Shown here: positions 46,790 to 58,155 of the stretch, in pieces
How positions within the stretch are numbered: the first letter of the stretch is position 1
How the letters are laid out: every line of letters starts with the position of its first letter
Origin: Periplaneta americana
Lineage: Eukaryota > Arthropoda > Insecta > Blattodea > Blattidae
Direction: 5' to 3'
DNA: 64,000 nt
Assembly (NCBI RefSeq): GCF_040183065.1
Contig: NC_091124.1
Coordinates: 99,404,501-99,468,500, forward strand
Notes under the pieces: model-generated
Databases searched by the model: none
What the model was told of the DNA's origin: nothing
What the model saw: the letters and a program-made list of their open reading frames with translations, nothing else
Program-made: the position numbers and the translations under genes

Positions 46790-46865
46790 TCGCGTCCCTA
46801 GCATTTGTTTAATTTTATCGCTTCCCTAGCATTTGTTTGTTTTTATCACTACCCTAGCATTTGCT
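46790..46865 (+). repeat. Three imperfect 29-31-bp tandem units
   Basis: The phrase 'tttatcgcttccctagcatttg' occurs three times with small changes (46788, 46814, 46843 approximately), just upstream of the recombinase-like frame. Confidence 0.75.
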
Positions 46866-46949
46866 TCCTTGTTTGCCAACATTTCAAACTGCATTGGTCT
46901 GGACGTCAAAAAACAGAAAATTACAAACCACTTCAGTCAATGCATAGCA

Positions 46950-47210
46950 GTTTGAAATATGACTCGCATTGGCATTCAAGAACAAGAATTAATAAAGATA
47001 ACTAGTCATAGCTATGCATCTTCCCTGAAACCCTATTTACAAATAAATGAAGATCACCATTCGGAAATCCTGAAGAAGTTGAGGTATAAACAGTGTACAT
47101 CAACGAATTCCACTTCTTTTACGCACACGTCCAATATAACATCAACTGAATCACCAACCACTAAAACATTCAAATTTAAAAATTGTACTTTCAATAATTG
47201 TTCATTTTAA
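46950..47210 (+). pseudogene. Possible Crypton-type tyrosine recombinase C-terminus
   Basis: The 83-codon frame reads MTRIGIQEQELIKITSHSYA, SSLKPYLQINEDHHSEILKK and ends TFKFKNCTFNNCSF. The GI-EQE-IKIT-HS-ASSLKPYLQ pattern resembles the end of a tyrosine-recombinase domain, where (G)H...L..Y holds the last catalytic His and Tyr; the NCTFNNCSF end also recalls Crypton proteins. The usual TGHS is TSHS here. The rest of the recombinase (the Arg-His-Arg parts) is absent. The match is from memory and short. Confidence 0.4.
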
Positions 47211-47214
47211 AATT

Positions 47215-48650
47215 ATTCATGTTAATTTTTTATTTCATCGTCTTTAATTACAACTTTTCTTGTTTATTTCATCATCCCTAATTAAAACTTTTCCAACACT
47301 TGTTTATATTATTTAGTTTATGTTATAGTTTCTGCTTACGATATTATGGATAGTCAAGTATCAGAGATAGTTTAATATTAAGATTTATTGAAAATCATGT
47401 GTCAAGTGACGTTGATTACTGGAATCCGGATACATGACTTGGAATGCAACTGTTTTAATAAAAATGAAACTGAATCAAGAAAGTCTTCTCGACTAGTAAC
47501 CGTCCACAGAGTTCAATGAAGATTCCATAGCTGGCACAACTGATAACAAGAAAACAGCTAATGATAACACACTACTGCCATCTAGCGTAATATTTGTAAT
47601 GCTGAGATGGTACAATAATACATTTGAAGACAGTTGTATTTTCGTAAGTCAATTAATATTTTATTGTATTGGAGTACTTTGTTACTTCTAATCTTTATAT
47701 ACTTCCTTTTAATCGTGTCATAGTCAATTAAATCCCACTCGAGTTTTGATTTTTTCTAAGTTAAATCAAAAGCGATAGTGAGATTATTGTTGACAAAATC
47801 CCAAATACTGTAGAGTAAACTAGGCTATTTTACAAAATATTTATTGAACATTTCTGACTTTAACTTGTCTTATTTATTTATTTATTTTTTTTTGCGAACA
47901 ATATATACTTAACTCATATATTCGAATTTTGTACGTATTATAGGACTAATGCTTTCGCCTATTCAGGAATTTTCAGATACATCTATTTAGAGAGAACTTA
48001 TATTGAATACTTTAGTAAAATAATGTTACGTAGTATATACATGCTAAACATTAGGCTAACAGAAGAAAATCTAAAACATAATTCTACATATTATATGTTA
48101 AAGTATAATTAACCATTACCAAACATTACAATAATTGAAAGCGATCAAAAGTTACCTGATCGTAATATTACATAATGAACATATGATATCAGAATTAAAA
48201 GGCCAAGATATAAATTGATGCTTTTTAAATGATAGATAAACATCCTCGTAAATTATATTATGTATCGCGCTAATGCATCATACATATATAGTGTAGTTTA
48301 AGATAAGGTTAAAATATAATGTAAAATAATTTACATAATTACTAATGTTATGAAGTGTTATTATTTAGCAATAACCTATGTCACTAATTAATAATTTAGA
48401 AATTTCAAGTCTTGTAAGATTGTCATGTCTTGCTAAATAATTTAAGCATAGCTATAAAATAAGTTAAAGAGGGAACTTTTAAATAAATATTTTGTATTTA
48501 TCTGAGTAATGGGGAAAAAATTACAATTAAATTTAAAATATTTTAATTAGCTTATTGCACGTTTTTAAAGTTATAACTTATATATAAAATAATAATTATC
48601 TTTATTAAATGCAATTTGTATACATTTCAGACATGTTATATTTGTTGTAG
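47215..48650. other. Intergenic, AT-rich, nothing recognised
   Basis: No frames longer than about 60 codons and no repeat partner seen. Confidence 0.5.
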
Positions 48651-48655
48651 TAGTA

Positions 48656-49245
48656 ATAGTAGTATTTATTTATTTATTTATTTAACCTGGTAGAGATAAG
48701 GCCGTCAGGCTTTCTCTGCCCATCTACCAGGGGATTCCAACTTTAATATGAAGAATAAAGTTACAATTAGTATTAAATTTACAATTACAATTACAAATAA
48801 AATTACAATTTTAAATTTACAATTACAATAAAAATCAAAGTACAAAAAGATTACCTGACTAATGAAAGCTAGATAATTTATCATAGAGAAACAAAGAATA
48901 TTTTATATTTACTGGATTAGAAATTAAACCTAGAATAACAAAATTGTATAGTGACGAAGTTACTGGATATTGAAATATTTTGTGATTAGATAATGGAAAC
49001 TATTTACAAGAAATCAATTACTGATCAAGTGCCTAGTAAGTTTGCGTTTGAATTCAATGGAGGCCTGCCTCAGAACCTCGCAGTGTGAGGGTGATTATGG
49101 AGAATTGGTGGAATGAAGGTAATGGTGACAGGAACGGTAAACCCCTAGAAAAACCCTTGCACCCACATTGTCCACCACAATTTCCTTCACGAGCCAGAGA
49201 GTGAAGGCAGGGAAGTTAGTGACTCGGCCACGGGAGAAAAAAGAG
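48656..49245 (-). repeat. LINE 3' untranslated remnant, family L3-like
   Basis: The minus strand ends GAAAGCCTGACGGCCTTATC, then CTACCAGGTTAAATAAATAAA. This is the same 3' terminal signature as at 33851, 50090 and 50398. Upstream runs of (ATTGTAA)-like sequence (48755-48845) and a non-coding 400-base block are consistent with the untranslated region; the coding part is absent. Confidence 0.6.
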
Positions 49246-49491
49246 CGCTTCTTTTAGTAAGAGATTTATACGCCGAAAACCTGGGTTCAAACAATGTTAA
49301 ATATGGTGAAATTTGTGATGAAGAAAGACCGTGTCGAAGAACGTTTACCCGAATAGTCCCTTTTTATATACCATGATTTCATTATTTGACCATCGTCTTC
49401 TCTATGGGGCGATTTCCACAAGATTCCTAAGGCTAGAATTTCATGTTACAAGAAATAGAAAACTTTTGAAGCAGCGCTGAATTTTCTGTAT

Positions 49492-49950
49492 TACTAACTT
49501 ATGGCTTTTAAGCAACCCAAAGGTTCATTGCCACCCTCACATAAGCCCCTCATCGGTCACTATCCTGAGCAAGATTAATCAGGTCTCTACCATCATATCC
49601 TACCTCCCTCAAATCATTTTAATGTTATCCTCCCATCTACGTCTTGGTCTACCCAAAGATCTTTTTCCCTCCGGCCTCCCAACTAACACTCTATATGCAT
49701 GTCTGGATTCGCCCATAAGTGGTACATGCTCTACCCATCTCAAACGTCTGGTTTTAATTTTCCCAATTATGTCAGATGAAGAATTCAATTCTTGCAGTTC
49801 TGCGTTGTGTAATTTTCTCCATTCTCCTGTAACTTCATCCCACTTAGCTCCAAATATTTTCCTAAGCACCTTATTCTCAAACACCCTTAACCTTTGTTTC
49901 TCAAAGTGAGAGTCTAAGTTTCACAACCATACAGAAGAACGGTAATATAT
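49492..49950 (-). mobile_element. 5'-truncated RTE copy
   Basis: The frame 49609-49884 matches residues about 891-980 of the full-length protein ([14 protein letters not shown] ... [13 protein letters not shown]), with a stop after KMI. The copy has one TTAC-like unit at the 3' end and is bounded by a perfect 12-bp duplication, aattttctgtat (49480-49491 and 49951-49962). It is dead on arrival through truncation. Substitutions such as RWVEHVPLM for RWAGHVARM show it is older than the full-length copy. Confidence 0.88.
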
Positions 49951-50089
49951 AATTTTCTGTATGGAATATTTATATGCTTTTTTCTTTCTTTCTGTATGTT
50001 ATATATTATGTCTGATTTCTTCTTATTTTTGTTTACATTTTATTATTATTATCTTATTCAGGTTTGTGTGTAAAATTGTAGTGTACTTT

Positions 50090-50178
50090 GTAAATTTGTA
50101 GTGTCTTTTGTATCACAGTTTACTCCTGGTTGAGTGTTAGAGAAGGCCGTATGGCCTTAACTCTGCCAGGTTAAATAA

Positions 50179-50234
<56 letters not shown>
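50090..50234 (+). repeat. LINE 3' terminus with (TTA)n tail
   Basis: The plus strand shows GAGAAGGCCGTATGGCCTTA, ACTCTGCCAGGTTAAATAAA, then about 20 TTA units. The GGCC-n-GGCC inverted block just before AATAAA is shared with the other L3-like ends and forms a small hairpin. Confidence 0.7.
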
Positions 50235-50238
<4 letters not shown>

Positions 50239-50397
50239 GTATAACGTAATCATTACTGATATTATTTTGGTATTTATGAAAGTAGATCTTTAAAGCCATA
50301 TAAAGTTTAGAATATAACAGATCTTGCTTTAGTCCACAAGAGTTGACTTTGTGTATGGCATGGTGTGGCTTGCAATATTTCTTGGCTTGGTATAACA

Positions 50398-50470
50398 ATT
50401 TATTTATTTATTCTGGTGTAGTTAAGATCATCAGGCCTTTTCTTCCTTACGACCAATATATTCGCAATGA
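50398..50470 (-). repeat. Solo LINE 3' terminus
   Basis: On the minus strand GGAAGAAAAGGCCTGATGAT, CTTAACTACACCAG, then AATAAATAAATAA: the L3-like terminal signature alone. Confidence 0.6.
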
Positions 50471-50492
50471 AAAGTAGAAATATTTCTTTACC

Positions 50493-50713
50493 TACCGTAA
50501 TTTTCTGTAACAATGGTCCTGGAACACAACTATGGTCCACGATACAACCATTCGAAAAACATTGTAGAAGTATAATAGACCGTTTATAGATAGCTGCAGT
50601 GACTTGGCTTCAAACTTCGGTACAGCAAAAATGTGGATGCTCGAGGTAGTACGTTATAGAGTACAAAATTTGAATGGTTGTATCGTGAACCATAGTTGTG
50701 GGAAATTACGGTA
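50493..50713. mobile_element. Inverted-repeat MITE-like element
   Basis: The left arm TACCGTAATTTTCTG and right arm (minus) TACCGTAATTTCCCA converge again inside on 'acaactatggt-cacgatacaaccattc', so the arms match over about 45-60 bases with a 12-base insert on the left. The 221-bp interior is non-coding. Confidence 0.65.
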
Positions 50714-50814
50714 CTGTATTTACTAATAGAGATTTGGAGACATACTGTTACTTACGTTTCATAATTTCATATCACTCGTTATATCACAGACTCAGTACAG
50801 CATAGAAAATAAAA

Positions 50815-52030
50815 TAGAATGAAAAGTTATAAAAATGTTCAATGTGGCTGTCATTAGCACGAACGAAAGCTTTATGTCGGCGAAGCCAGATGGCTCTCTT
50901 GAGTTGGCTTACGTCGTCATCTTCTCTTATGATGTCAACAGCAGCTATATTACGCTACTAAACTTTCTCGATGGCGTAGACTACACTGCCGTAAACTAGT
51001 TCTTTCATGTGACCCCAGTAATAAAAGTCCAGAGGGTTAAAATCTGACCTGCGTGCTAGCCATCTCACAGGACTGTTGAACCATATCCATCTCGCAGGAT
51101 GGTGCATGATCAAGGGAATCCCGCACTATAGAGAAAATACCACATGCCGCCTTTTGAATTCAGTAGGATATCTTCCAGTAATTCGGCAAAGTCTCTTGAA
51201 CAAATTGTAGATACAAACAGCCTGTCAATCAGAGAGTCAACAGGTGTGGACTAACAGTGTTGTGATGATCGACTATTCCACATTACAGTTTGACGAAAAA
51301 CTTACGCTGAAAATGGCTTTACCTGGTATGGTGTGAATTTTCATCAATGCAAATATTGGAGTCACGGAAATCGAACATAACCTTCAAGCTTAAATGAGCC
51401 TAGGCCGTCACGAGAATCTTGGGTACAAAATTCTGCTCATTTATGTGCATGGCTGTGGGTCACTGGTTGAACCCAACGATCAAAATCATCTGGTTTCAAA
51501 TGCAGGACACGCTGATAGTGGTTCGGTTACAGCTACTGTTCATGCAATGTTCAATGAACTAGTATATGAGGGGCTCACAACCAGAGTAGACCAAGTCCAC
51601 CAGCGATCAGTTTGTGAATTAATACCATCTTGGAGAAGAAAACTTAGATTTATTCATTGCCATAACAAACAAAGTCCATAACTCATTTGTTACTCCACAG
51701 AGGGCAGTATTTCCTATAGAAGGTGAAGGTTACTAAGCGTGAACCAGGAACTTTAAGACTCAATATCTCAAAATTATTCCAGATGGACTTGGTCCACTCT
51801 GGTTGTGAACCCCTCATATGTGACACACCAACTAGGCGACCCAGAGTACGTGTGCTGACTCCTGGATCTCCATAAACACAATCGTAGATCTCTTTTTCTA
51901 ACCTTAGCACAGTGTCTGGCCTTCGCCGTTGTCTACTCTCAATACGGCGAATGAAGGAACCCCAATCTCTTAGATGTTGAATAATGGCCGTAAATGTCCT
52001 TGGATTCGATTGTCGCCGCAAGGAGAAGCG
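50815..52030 (-). pseudogene. Mariner-like transposase fossil, interrupted by a MITE
   Basis: From the N-terminal side (higher coordinates) the minus strand reads RTFTAIIQHLRDWGSFIRRI, ESRQRRRPDTVLRLEKEIYD and GDPGVSTRTLGRLVGVSH (helix-turn-helix region), then the MITE, then a decayed VLHLKPDDFDRWV block, and near 51000 WLARRSDFNPLDFYYWGHMK with ELVY. The last resembles the C-terminal catalytic block (SPDLNPLDFFLWGHLK). The order is collinear with a full mariner/Tc transposase of about 350 residues, but stops and frameshifts are dense. No TIRs located. Confidence 0.7.
51578..51815. mobile_element. MITE M1, 238 bp, in the mariner fossil
   Basis: Both outer strands begin GAGGGG(C/T)TCACAACCAG and continue AGT(A/G)GACCAAGTCCA, giving about 32-bp inverted repeats. 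The flanking tetramers are atat on both sides (51574-51577 and 51816-51819). It interrupts the transposase just after its helix-turn-helix region. A longer relative lies at 52795-53138. Confidence 0.8.
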
Positions 52031-52436
52031 TATCTGCTATAAATGAACCTCTTCAACGTGGCTGTAACTTCTTTCTCAATAAATAAACACAATGTCGAAT
52101 AGCTCAATGAACGAATACCCACGTAACCTTCCATTCCATGCAGATGTTTTGAAACATCTAGTGGTTCATTTGTTTGTAATGAGTCGCCCTACTACTCCTC
52201 TCGTCTAAGCACAATGTGCTTACAAGGTAAGAAGAACGTTGCTAACAAGCAAACTTCCATGTTTAAAATAAAAATCATTCTCTTGTTCTACTTGTGGATT
52301 ACCTTGCAAGGGGTTAGTGAGCTATTATTCATTGTGAATACATTTGGGCCAGACATAACTGTATCAACTGTAGGACTACATTATTTACACTTTGTATACA
52401 TGTAATCCTAAGTCTCATCGGAGTGTTTTGTTTTTT

Positions 52437-52660
52437 GTCCGCCGCTATTCTTCAATGGATAGAGCGAGCGCTTTCTAACCAAGTGGTCTATGCTTCGGCT
52501 CCCGGCTCGAGCGAATATTTATCTCTATTCGACGAGACTGGACGCTTGTCTCTTGTCTTGTGCTTATCCTGTCACGATTCCGCGATGATTCTTTATCACA
52601 CTTATCAGACTGATAGGAAGAACCGCCATGTGAGAGCGTCTAATGTTGGTTGATAGAAAG
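52437..52660 (+). repeat. Possible tRNA-derived SINE
   Basis: TTCAATGGATAGAGCGAGCG (A-box-like) and TGCTTCGGCTCCCGG (B-box-like but weak) are at suitable spacing, followed by a body with 'cgacgagactggacgcttgtctc'. There is no second copy here and no clear duplication. Confidence 0.4.
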
Positions 52661-52794
52661 TTAAAAACATCTAAATGAAGTTCTAGCCTAGCACATCAAA
52701 AATAAGTTGTTCTTTAAATTTGTTAATTCTTTCAATAAATACGCTGAAACGTTTCTGGACATTGAAGTGGTGGTAAATATATTCATAATGAATT

Positions 52795-53138
52795 GAGGGG
52801 CTCACAACCAGAGTGGACCAAGATCACCAGTGGTCAGTTTGCGGATTAATATAATCTCGGATGAAGAAAGCTTAGATTTATTCATTGACATAACAAACAA
52901 AGTCCATAACTCATTTGTTACTCCACAGAGGGCAGCATTTCCTATGGAAGGTGAAAGTTGTTAAGCATGAGCCAGGAACTTTGAGACTCAATTTCTCAAA
53001 ATTATTCCAGAAGGACTTGGTCCACTCTGGTTGTGAACCTGGAAGGTGAAGGTTGCTAAGCATGAGCCAAGAACTTTAAGACTCAATTTCTCTAAATTAT
53101 TCCAGAAGGACTTTGTCCACTCTGGTTGTGAACCCCTC
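52795..53138. mobile_element. MITE M1, 344-bp variant with internal duplication
   Basis: It has the same termini and interior as 51578-51815, but the last ~100 bases ('aaggtgaa...ctggttgtgaacc') occur twice in tandem. Flanking tetramers are aatt on both sides (52791-52794 and 53139-53142). Two independent insertions with 4-bp matching flanks suggest a 4-bp target duplication. Confidence 0.8.
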
Positions 53139-53441
53139 AATTATATATATTGTAGATATTGGACAATGGGACTTATACTGCCCTTAATAGTTTATATGTA
53201 ATATATATGCTGTATATATACACAGTTTATAATTGTAATCTTTACAAATTGCGCCATACTACGTGATTTCTTGTAATGTATCGTGTTACTAGCTTTAGTA
53301 ATCAATTTCAGTTCATTTATTTTTAGTTATCGATTACCTTCAAAGTTTAACTTTCTTTTTCACATTTAGGTCGAGAACATCCAACAATCTGTTCATTTCC
53401 AAGACTTTGTGCTTCCTTATTTTATTTTTCATTGTTTCTAG

Positions 53442-54864
53442 TAGTGTCCTGGAATTTTCGAACATGAGAGAGGCAAACAAGACATTACAAACTTCGTCTT
53501 AATTCATATGAAAAACTAACCGCAAGGTCTGTATTCAAATTGTTAAGGGGTTAAAACAACGGTCATCAGCACAGTGCACCTTCGGGCTAGCGTATCTTAC
53601 CCGCGGATAAGAGATGCAGTAGTGTGCTTCCCTGGTTGCTGGTAGGTATGCTCTCTCCCTCTCCTTTCTGCACGGCAGTGCATTTCCGATACACTTCTTA
53701 CCTGTTACCCATTTCAGTGAGTGCTGACGACCACTGGGTTAAAACATGGGGGATGGGAGTGTAAGACAGCGAATATTTTTATAACAAGGTGGAATAAACA
53801 CGACAGGTTTCCTCCTACACAGAGCGAACAGTCCACACCTGTGGAGTAACGGTTAGCGCGTCTGGCCGCGAAGCCACGTGGCCTGGGTTCGATTCCCGGT
53901 CAGGGTAAGTTATTTGGTCGAGGTTTTTTCCGGAGTTTTTCCTCAACCCAATATGAGCAAATGCTGGGTAACATTCGGATGCTGGATCCCGGACTCATTT
54001 CACCGGCATTATCACCTTCATCTCATTCAGACGCTAAGTAACCTAAGATGTTGATAAAGCATCGTATAATAACCTACTAAAATAAAAAAACAAAGAGCGG
54101 ACATCGGCGAATATCGAAATTCGCCAAACTCGGCAAAACTTGAGCACGACGCTAGCCTGCAGTATTTCCTCGCTCATATCATTTCCATTATTTCTGAGTG
54201 TTTTTATTATACAGAAATGTCAAATAAAAAATCCGTTGCGTAATATCTTACGGAGGGACAAGACCTGCCAGCCGACAGCTAACCGAATTTCATATGCCTC
54301 AGCGGAGGAGAACGAACCTTAGTGCAGTTATACGGTGTTGGTTTGGGAATGCACTTAGTTTGAGGGTTAGCGCAATAGATCGTGAAAGGTCGCAGTGCTG
54401 GATAGTAGTTTCTCCCTCCAGAAATTACATTCCAGTTCCATTCCATTTCTCCTTTCTGGGTCTTGAAAGTCATACCCGTAGAGAAGGAATAATTCTTTTG
54501 CATCAGACAGATGAGACATGGACAACGGAGGGAGTTCCCTGGTGAAGAATCAGCTCGACGCAAGGACCACCTCCTGAAGACAGCACATACATACTAGTAT
54601 CGTGCATTATAGGCTCTGTGTTCTATTCAAGTTTGTCACGTATGGCGAAGGTCGATATTCGCCGATGTTCGCTCTGCAGAAAGAAGCCTGACGTTTTTGT
54701 TCCACCTTGTTATAGAAATAATCGCTGTCCTCCATTCCAATCTCTTCATTTTGAACGGCTTAAGAATTTGAGCACAGATCTTTCGATTAGTTTTGCATAT
54801 GAAATAAGACGAAGTTTGTAATGTTTTGGTTGCGTCTCTCATGTTCGAATATTGCAGGACATTA
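53442..54864. mobile_element. Foldback element with long inverted arms
   Basis: The left arm begins TAGTGTCCTGGAATTTTCGA and the right arm (minus) TAATGTCCTGCAATATTCGA; both then share 'acatgagag', 'acaaacttcgtctta', 'ttccaccttgttata', 'attcgctgtc' and 'cgatattcgccgatg'. The arms extend inward about 200 to 400 bases with gaps. The left arm is interrupted by a SINE; the uninterrupted right arm shows the empty site. The centre (54150-54600) has frames without recognised domains. Confidence 0.8.
53831..54090 (+). mobile_element. SINE, family B, in the foldback element
   Basis: Complete family B: CACCTGTGGAGTAACGGTTA, GGGTTCGATTCCCGGTCAGG, the TGAGCAAATGCTGGGTAAC body, and a tail 'gttgataaagcatcgtataa' with an A-rich end. 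Flanks cacagagcgaaca (53818-53830) and caaagagcggaca (54091-54103) match at 11 of 13 positions. Confidence 0.9.
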
Positions 54865-54924
54865 ATACACAGAAATATAGACAAGGGACAGAACTTTCGG
54901 TGTAGTTGGAAAGTAAATTAAAAT

Positions 54925-56190
54925 TTGCGAGTGAGGAAAACCCCGAAAAAACCCAAACTCACTTTGGCCAGTCTCAAGTTTGAATACGAGTTTGACACGA
55001 TACCGCCTCGACTACCTCGTTCGCTACATTTACCAATCAAAATACAAAAATTACCCATTGAAATTATCATACTACATGAAGATAATGGTAATTACAAAGT
55101 AAAGGGTTATTTCATCGATATAAGAGCAAAGATAAGAAAGTTGAGCATTTTAGAGTTAGAATAATAAATAAGCTAAAAACTTCCTTAAACATAAATACTA
55201 TATATAGAAAATTTATTCTATTTTCAAATATACTAAATTCATTGCACCTATCCGCCAAAATATCAATCAATAATATTCACAAAACAAAAATTATTTTAAA
55301 TATCTGGTCCTCTCGTACTAAGATATAAAACTGATTGAAATATTACAATAATCCTTTGCAAAAAGAACCATGTAATAAGACCAAAAATTGCTGCTGTTGG
55401 TGATGGTGGTGGTGGTGGTGGTGGTCGTGGTAATGGTGGTCAGCATGAAGGTAGTGATGAAATGGAATAAGTTCTTGTTAGTATAATAGATTAAGTGAGA
55501 ATCGAAATAGTGAAAACTCTGAACCTGTTCAAAATTATTTCGTATTGAAATTGGTATTTGATCACTTGTATTCTTTTAAATTATTTCCGTGTAATTTTTA
55601 AGCGTATGAGGCATCTGTGACGTTATTTCACATGTATTACGTAATAGGTACGATGGATAATAACGGGATACAACATTTAGTGCAGGATTTCGTTTATTTC
55701 CAACTCATTTCCTGCTTGCGTTTGTATTAAAATGGCGACTATGTGAAATCCGGATATGAGGCGTAGCAGTTAGTGTTTGCATTAGCTATTTATTTTCTGT
55801 GTGTTTGCCATAATTCTACTCAGTAGGCCTGCCAGCAAATAAGTCTGCGCAAACACGAGTCTCCCCGCTATCAGAGAGCTCCGTGGAGCTGTGCTGATTT
55901 GAACACTGGGCTGTTGTTTGTGCACTCGCAGAAATTACGACACCTGCTGTATTCAGTTTGCGAATTAGCTTTGTGCGTTGTTTGGTGTGCATGTGTGTGT
56001 TTCCTGATCTCGCGTCTCCGAGACATTAACGTTCTAAATGCGATGTCATCATCATCCTTATAAATTACTTGATTTATTATAGCCAGATAATAATAATTAA
56101 TCTCAACGTTGAACCGGAACTTGAAAAACTTTTCCTTGGCGTCCTTTTGAGGAGAGAAGTTCGTAAAACCATGAGCTGAATTCCTAATAA
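54925..56190. other. Intergenic; (GGT)n tract at 55396-55430
   Basis: A plus-strand frame of 79 codons (54925-55164) lacks any recognised domain. The trinucleotide tract is short and imperfect. Nothing else is supported. Confidence 0.45.
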
Positions 56191-56207
56191 TTACTAAGTT
56201 ATATCCA

Positions 56208-57405
56208 CACTTGTGGAATAACGGTTAGAGCGTTTGGCCTCGAAACCAGGTGGCCCGGGTTCGAATCCCGGTTGGAACAAGTTACCCGATTGAGGTTTAT
56301 CCCGGGGTTTCCCTCAACCAAATATGAGCAAATGCTGGGTAACTATCAGTTCTGAACTCCTAACTCGAAACCAGGTGGCCCGGGTTCGAATCCCGGTCGG
56401 GACAAGTTACCTAGTTGAGGTTTTTTCCGGAGTTTCCCCTCAACCCAATATGAGCAAATGCTGGGTAAGTATCGGTGCTGGACTCCGGACTCATTTCACC
56501 GGCATTATCATCTTCATCTCATTCAGACGCTAAATAATCTCAGATGTTGATACTTACTTACTTACTTACTTACTGGCTTTTAAGGAATAGGTTCATAGCC
56601 ACCCTCACATAAGTCCTCCATTGGTCCCTATCCTGAGCAAGATTAATCCAGTCTCTACCATCATATCCCACCTCCCTCAAGTCCATTTTAATATTATCTT
56701 CCCATTTACGTCTCGGCCTCCCCAAAGGTCTTTTCCCCTCCGATCTCCCAACTAACACACTATATGCATTTCTGGATTCGCCCATACATGCCCTGCCCAT
56801 CTCAAACTTCTGGATTTTATGTTCCTAATTATGTCAGGTGAAGTATACAATGCGTGCAGCTCTGCGTTGTGTAACTTTCTCCATTCTCCTGTAACTTCAT
56901 CCCGCTTAGACCCTAATATTTTCCTAAGAACCTTATTCTCAAACACCCTTAATCTCTGTTCCTCTTTCAAAGTGAGAGTCCAAGTTTCACAACCATACAG
57001 AACAACCGGTAATATAACTGTTTTATAAATTCTAACTTTCACATTTTTTGACAGGAGACTAGATAACAAAAGCTTCTCAATCAAATAATAACAGGCATTT
57101 CCCATATTTATTCTGCATTTAATTCCCTCCCGAGTGTCATTTATATCTGTTACTGTTGCTCCAAGATACTTGAATTTTTCCACCTCTTCGAAGGACAAAT
57201 CTCCAATTTTTATACTTCCATTTCGTACAATATTCTGATCACGAGACATAATCATATACTTAGTCTTTTCGGGATTTACTTCCAACCCTATCGCTTTACT
57301 TGCTTCAAGTAGAACTTCCGCGTTTTCCCTAATCTTTTGTGGATTTTCTCCCAACATACCATCATTTAGATGTTGGTACAGTGTAGAAAAATAACCCACT
57401 AAAAA
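56208..57405 (+). mobile_element. SINE, family B, with internal duplication and RTE insertion
   Basis: The head CACACTTGTGGAATAACGGT runs into the body. A segment of about 125 bases, from 'tcgaaaccaggtggcccggg' (including the B box) to 'gaactccta', is then followed by a second 'tcgaaaccaggtggcccggg' block, giving two B boxes but one A box. The 3' part continues to 'agatgttgata' at 56552, is cut by an RTE copy, and resumes at 57361 ('agatgttggtacagtgtag ... aacccactaaaa'). Confidence 0.82.
56553..57360 (-). mobile_element. 5'-truncated RTE copy inside the SINE
   Basis: The 3' tail has five TTAC units. Coding frames 56752-57399 and 56570-56800 match residues about 753 to 1010 of the full-length protein, joined by a frameshift around the RWAGHVARM motif (deletion in 'acatgccctgcc' region). 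Flanks 'agatgttgata' and 'agatgttggta' are an aged target duplication. The copy is inactive. Confidence 0.85.
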
Positions 57406-57409
57406 CCGA

Positions 57410-57940
57410 AGCTATAAAATGTTAATATTACGAACAGAGACAGTAATTGTATTAATTGTGAAAGAGAAAATACAAAAACCAATAGATGCTTATTATCATT
57501 ATTATTATTTTAGTAAATTACAAGAACATTCCTAGAGTAAAGAATGTTGGCAGTTTTTGCATGAATTTTGACACTATTTTTGTGTGCTTTAGTCTATTTT
57601 TTGTTAAAGCATAAAAGAACAAACGGTGCTTTATGAATGGCACCTATCCGCCAAAATGTGTTTTCTCTGAGGAAAACGACGTACCGGTATGAAGCACATT
57701 AAAATAAAAATGTCCTCCGATTCTGCGTATGTGGCAGCCCAAGTGTAAAAAGTGCACTCTAATCAGTGTTGAATGTATATCACACCAACTTCTTGTGTGC
57801 TTCTGAGGGTAATCGAATTAAGTTTGGATCGCCGAGATATATTTTTTAAAATTGGAGAGTAATTATATAATTATACGGAATTTCATACATACAGGATGGA
57901 AGTGAAATAATCCTGCAGACTATTAGATTGAATAGCTCAT
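57410..57940. other. Intergenic, nothing recognised
   Basis: No supported feature. Confidence 0.5.
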
Positions 57941-57946
57941 GTTGTA

Positions 57947-58155
57947 CAGCTGTCAAAAGAAAAAGTGGCCGCTCTCCTGGAACAAAGTTCCCTTCGGGTA
58001 TCTTCGCTACAATTCGGAGACAGGCGATGTTACATGTTGTTGGACCACGTTGCCTGATATCTACAGTTATAATTGAAGTATTCTGTGTGTTATCGATAGC
58101 ATAATGGTAGCGTTCAGGCCTCTTATTCATGAGGTCCTGCGTTCGACTACAACCA
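57947..58155 (+). repeat. Left-type arm with tRNA-like module
   Basis: TIR, then 'ttcccttcgggtatcttcgc', 'ggcgatgttacatgttgttg', 'cacgttgcctgatatctaca', then 58090-58155 with AGCATAATGGTAGCGTTCAG (A-box-like) and CCTGCGTTCGACTAC (B-box-like). The anticodon-stem region is loosely palindromic (cctctt-attcat-gaggt). Confidence 0.7.
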
